NCBI GenBank assembly: GCA_040414485.1
Contig: JBEDUK010000076.1
Span: 1 to 15,539, forward strand
Source of the DNA: JBEDUK01 sp040414485
GTDB taxonomy: Bacteria > Actinomycetota > UBA4738
DNA: 15,539 nt
Direction: 5' to 3'
Shown here: positions 13,851 through 15,539 of the stretch, one piece after another
Numbering within the stretch: position 1 is the stretch's first letter
How the letters are laid out: every line of letters begins with the position of its first letter
Program-made: the position numbers and the translations under genes
Notes under the pieces: model-generated
The model's database searches: none
What the model was told of the DNA's origin: nothing
The model's input: only the letters and a program-made list of their open reading frames with translations

Positions 13851-13890
13851 CCTCTTCGAGTTCGTCAGGTGACCTGACGAATCTGAGAGG
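13851..13890. terminator. Large palindrome between convergent aquaporin and MFS genes
   Basis: Core 21-bp perfect palindrome TTCGTCAGGT (13861-13870) - G - ACCTGACGAA (13872-13881), flanked by a second pairing arm CCTCT (13851-13855) / AGAGG (13886-13890). As RNA it folds into a 9-bp stem with a TGA loop plus a 5-bp outer stem on either strand. Its position, 22 nt past the aquaporin stop and just past the MFS stop, suits a two-way terminator. No U-tract is present. Confidence 0.6.
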
Positions 13891-13891
13891 T

Positions 13892-15412
13892 CTAGATGGT
13901 CCGTCCGTCGGGCGCGCTCTCTCGTGCGTACGAGGCGAGCAGTTCCCGTTCGCGGTCGACCTTGGGGAAGAAGGCGAACACGACCACGGCGCCGATGACG
14001 ACGGCGATGACCCCGGCCAGGTACGCCCACTGGTCGCCCTGAAGGAACGCCGTCTTGGCGGCGGTCACGATCTGCTTCGAATACTGCGGGTACTGCTGTG
14101 CAACGTCGGCCGCGCTCGCGAACGACTTCGTCAGCTGACTCTGCACCGACGCGGTGATCTGATCGCCGTTCGGCGCGCCGGCCAGCTCGGTCGCGGCCGC
14201 CGCGGCATATCCGGCGGTCAACAGTGCGCCGAAGATCGACTGCATGATCGCGCCGCCCAGGTCCCGCTGGAGGTCGGCGGTTCCGGACGCCATGCCCGCG
14301 CGCGTGACCGGCACCGAGCCGGTCAGCGAATGCGACGCCGGTGTTCCGGCAAAGCCCACGCCGGCACCGACCAGCGCGTAGCCGAGCCCGACCGCCCAGT
14401 ACGAGGTGTTCTCCTTCCAAAGCAACAGCATCGTCAGGAACCCCAGGAACACGAACACGTAGCCGAAGAGCAGCGTGAACCGCGCACCGCGAGTTTCGAC
14501 GAGCTTTGCCGACCTGGGCGCGCACAGGACCATCAGGACTGCGGCCGGCAGGATCGAGAGCCCGGCGTCGATGGTGGAGTAGCCGAGGACGTTCTGCAGG
14601 AACTGCTGGCCGATGAACATCGCACCCATCAGCGAGCCGAACACGACGATGCCGGCGCACGCGGCCACCCAGAACGTCGGCCGCGCCGCGACGCGGAGGT
14701 CGTAGAGCGGGTTGGACGCGCGCCGCTCGCGCAGCACGAACAGGATGATCCCGACGAGGGCGACGGCCCCCAACGCGAGGGCGGCGGCTCCCTTGTTCGG
14801 CACCGGAGCGAAGTTGATCGAAAGGATCAGGCTGCCGACGAGCACCACGGTGAGGAGGCCGCCCAGGTTGTCGACCGGCTCCGTGGTCTCGTTCACGTGC
14901 GCTGGGACCAGCGTGAACGCCATGAACAGCGCGACCGCCGCCAGCGGCAGCGTGATGAGGAACACCGATCCCCACCAGAAGTGCTGCAGGCACAGGCCCG
15001 CCGCCAGCGGTCCGAGCGCGGCGATCGCGCCGCCGGTTGCCGACCACAGCGCGATCGAATGCGTCCGCGCCGGGCCGGACCACAGCGCAGTGATGAGGGC
15101 GAGCGTGGTCGGGTAGGCCATGCCGGCTCCGACGCCGCCGACGAACCGGGCGATGATCAGGACCGTGTCGGTCGGCGCCCACGCGGCGAGCAGGGACGCC
15201 GGGATCGAGATGAGGATCCCCAGGATCAGCATCATCTTGCGGCCGTACCGGTCGCCGAGCGCTCCCAGATACAGGACCGAACAGGCCAGTCCGAGAGAGA
15301 ACGCGACCGCCACCAGGTTCAGGTTCGCGACCGCGGCGACGATGATGAGCGTGCCGAGGACCATCCCGCTCCGGGCGGGCCCGCCGCCCGCCGCGCTCTC
15401 CCGTTCCGCCAT
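13892..15412 (-). CDS. MFS multidrug exporter, DHA2 family, with a shortened TM1-TM2 region
   Basis: This 506-residue proton-coupled drug or metabolite exporter has motif A GALGDRYGRKM (50-60), a motif-C-like GGAIAALGPLAAGL, the family blocks LVPAHVNETTEPVDNLGG and FGSLMGAMFIGQQFLQNVLG, and GTPASHSLTGSVPVTRAGMA. A long extracytoplasmic loop rich in Gln/Ser/Tyr precedes the last helix. The start is ATG 15412, with GGGAGGG 5 nt upstream. The oddity is at residues 17-50: TM1 (GTLIIVAAVANLNL) runs straight into TM2 (VAVAFSLGLACSVLYL), and the usual DHA2 segment (ANVALP plus the first outer loop) is missing. Only 33 residues separate the start of TM1 from motif A, against about 54 in the other MFS protein of this window. 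The protein may be altered or inactive. Palindromic repeats lie upstream. Confidence 0.88.
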   Translation of the reverse strand: MAERESAAGGGPARSGMVLGTLIIVAAVANLNLVAVAFSLGLACSVLYLGALGDRYGRKMMLILGILISIPASLLAAWAPTDTVLIIARFVGGVGAGMAYPTTLALITALWSGPARTHSIALWSATGGAIAALGPLAAGLCLQHFWWGSVFLITLPLAAVALFMAFTLVPAHVNETTEPVDNLGGLLTVVLVGSLILSINFAPVPNKGAAALALGAVALVGIILFVLRERRASNPLYDLRVAARPTFWVAACAGIVVFGSLMGAMFIGQQFLQNVLGYSTIDAGLSILPAAVLMVLCAPRSAKLVETRGARFTLLFGYVFVFLGFLTMLLLWKENTSYWAVGLGYALVGAGVGFAGTPASHSLTGSVPVTRAGMASGTADLQRDLGGAIMQSIFGALLTAGYAAAAATELAGAPNGDQITASVQSQLTKSFASAADVAQQYPQYSKQIVTAAKTAFLQGDQWAYLAGVIAVVIGAVVVFAFFPKVDRERELLASYARESAPDGRTI

Positions 15413-15452
15413 CACACCCTCCCGAAGCGATCGGCGATGCCCTCCCGGCGCG

Positions 15453-15458
15453 AGACTA
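15453..15458 (-). promoter_or_regulatory. -10 box for the second MFS gene
   Basis: TAGTCT on the minus strand (15458-15453) lies 40 nt before the ATG at 15412, leaving room for the GGGAGGG Shine-Dalgarno. The -35 position falls in or beside the GTCCGACC half-site at 15478-15485. Confidence 0.4.
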
Positions 15459-15477
15459 CGCCCACGGCTGCCGCGGC

Positions 15478-15528
15478 GTCCGACCGGCGCTCCTCGCCGG
15501 TGAGCCGGGTCGGACCGCACGGTCGGAC
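15478..15528. promoter_or_regulatory. Cluster of GGTCGGAC half-sites upstream of the MFS exporter
   Basis: GTCCGACC (15478-15485) is inverted relative to two direct copies of GGTCGGAC (15508-15515 and 15521-15528). Nested inside is a second hairpin, ACCGGCG (15483-15489) / CGCCGGT (15495-15501). The cluster overlaps the expected -35 of the exporter, as operators of TetR- or MarR-type drug regulators often do. The regulator is not seen in the window. Apart from these sites, I see no gene in 15413-15539. Confidence 0.4.
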
Positions 15529-15539
15529 GACGAAACGGC

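Noticed and set aside
13671..15182. 503-codon minus-strand frame shifted against the second MFS gene
   Set aside because: A frame-shadow of the MFS gene on the same strand. It lacks hydrophobic segments, and the MFS frame has both motifs and a Shine-Dalgarno.

Overview
The window is very GC-rich, with strong G/C preference at third codon positions and almost no non-coding DNA. It has no rRNA, tRNA, CRISPR array, insertion sequence or phage gene that I can see. Gene content points to a high-GC bacterium such as an Actinomycetota or a GC-rich Chloroflexota lineage: a DUF7144-type membrane protein, an actinobacterial-style Bax-inhibitor-1 protein, an RDD protein beside a D-h-x-x-h-h-x-R-h repeat protein, PPK2 class III, and a DHA2 efflux pump of the 'NLNLAVANVALP' type. 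The sequence alone does not separate these phyla. Nearly every product is an integral membrane protein.

Layout. Minus strand, 1-1496: the N-terminal two thirds of a DHA2/EmrB-QacA-type MFS exporter (cut by the window start) and a four-helix DUF7144 protein, separated by a hairpin terminator. Plus strand, 1693-1875: a 60-residue membrane protein. Minus strand, 1904-3718: a Bax inhibitor-1/YccA protein and a YihY/BrkB-family protein. Plus strand, 3860-10989: a long co-directional run of a 91-residue membrane protein, a nonapeptide-repeat protein overlapping an RDD protein by 4 bp, a P2-like P-type cation ATPase, a PPK2 class III polyphosphate kinase and a CPA1-type Na+/H+ antiporter. Minus strand, 10970-11743: a CPBP intramembrane metalloprotease, overlapping the antiporter tail to tail by 20 bp. 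Plus strand, 11801-13828: an LPG-synthase-type (UPF0104) flippase-like protein and an aquaporin-family channel. Minus strand, 13892-15412: a second DHA2 MFS exporter.

How the genes may work together (inference). The core is the tight ATPase-PPK2-antiporter cluster (gaps of 29 and 13 nt). PPK2-III makes nucleoside di- and triphosphates from polyphosphate, the ATPase spends ATP on cation transport, and the antiporter exchanges a cation for protons. This would be a compact module tying polyphosphate to ion homeostasis. The flanking BI-1 (a family with Ca2+-leak members), aquaporin, BrkB and flippase genes fit a broader membrane and osmotic-homeostasis theme, but they are on separate transcripts.

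Most notable oddities: the P-type ATPase keeps the whole catalytic core but has Thr in place of the M4 glutamate and lacks the M5 Asn/Glu ligands of Ca2+ pumps. The second MFS exporter appears to have lost about 20-25 residues between TM1 and TM2 at a short direct repeat. The aquaporin has a Pro/Gly/Ala/Arg selectivity filter. A nine-unit, 27-bp-period coding repeat lies upstream of the RDD gene. Several intergenic palindromes look like operators or two-way terminators, and TAGNNT-type -10 boxes recur, some so close to the start codon that the mRNA would be leaderless or nearly so.
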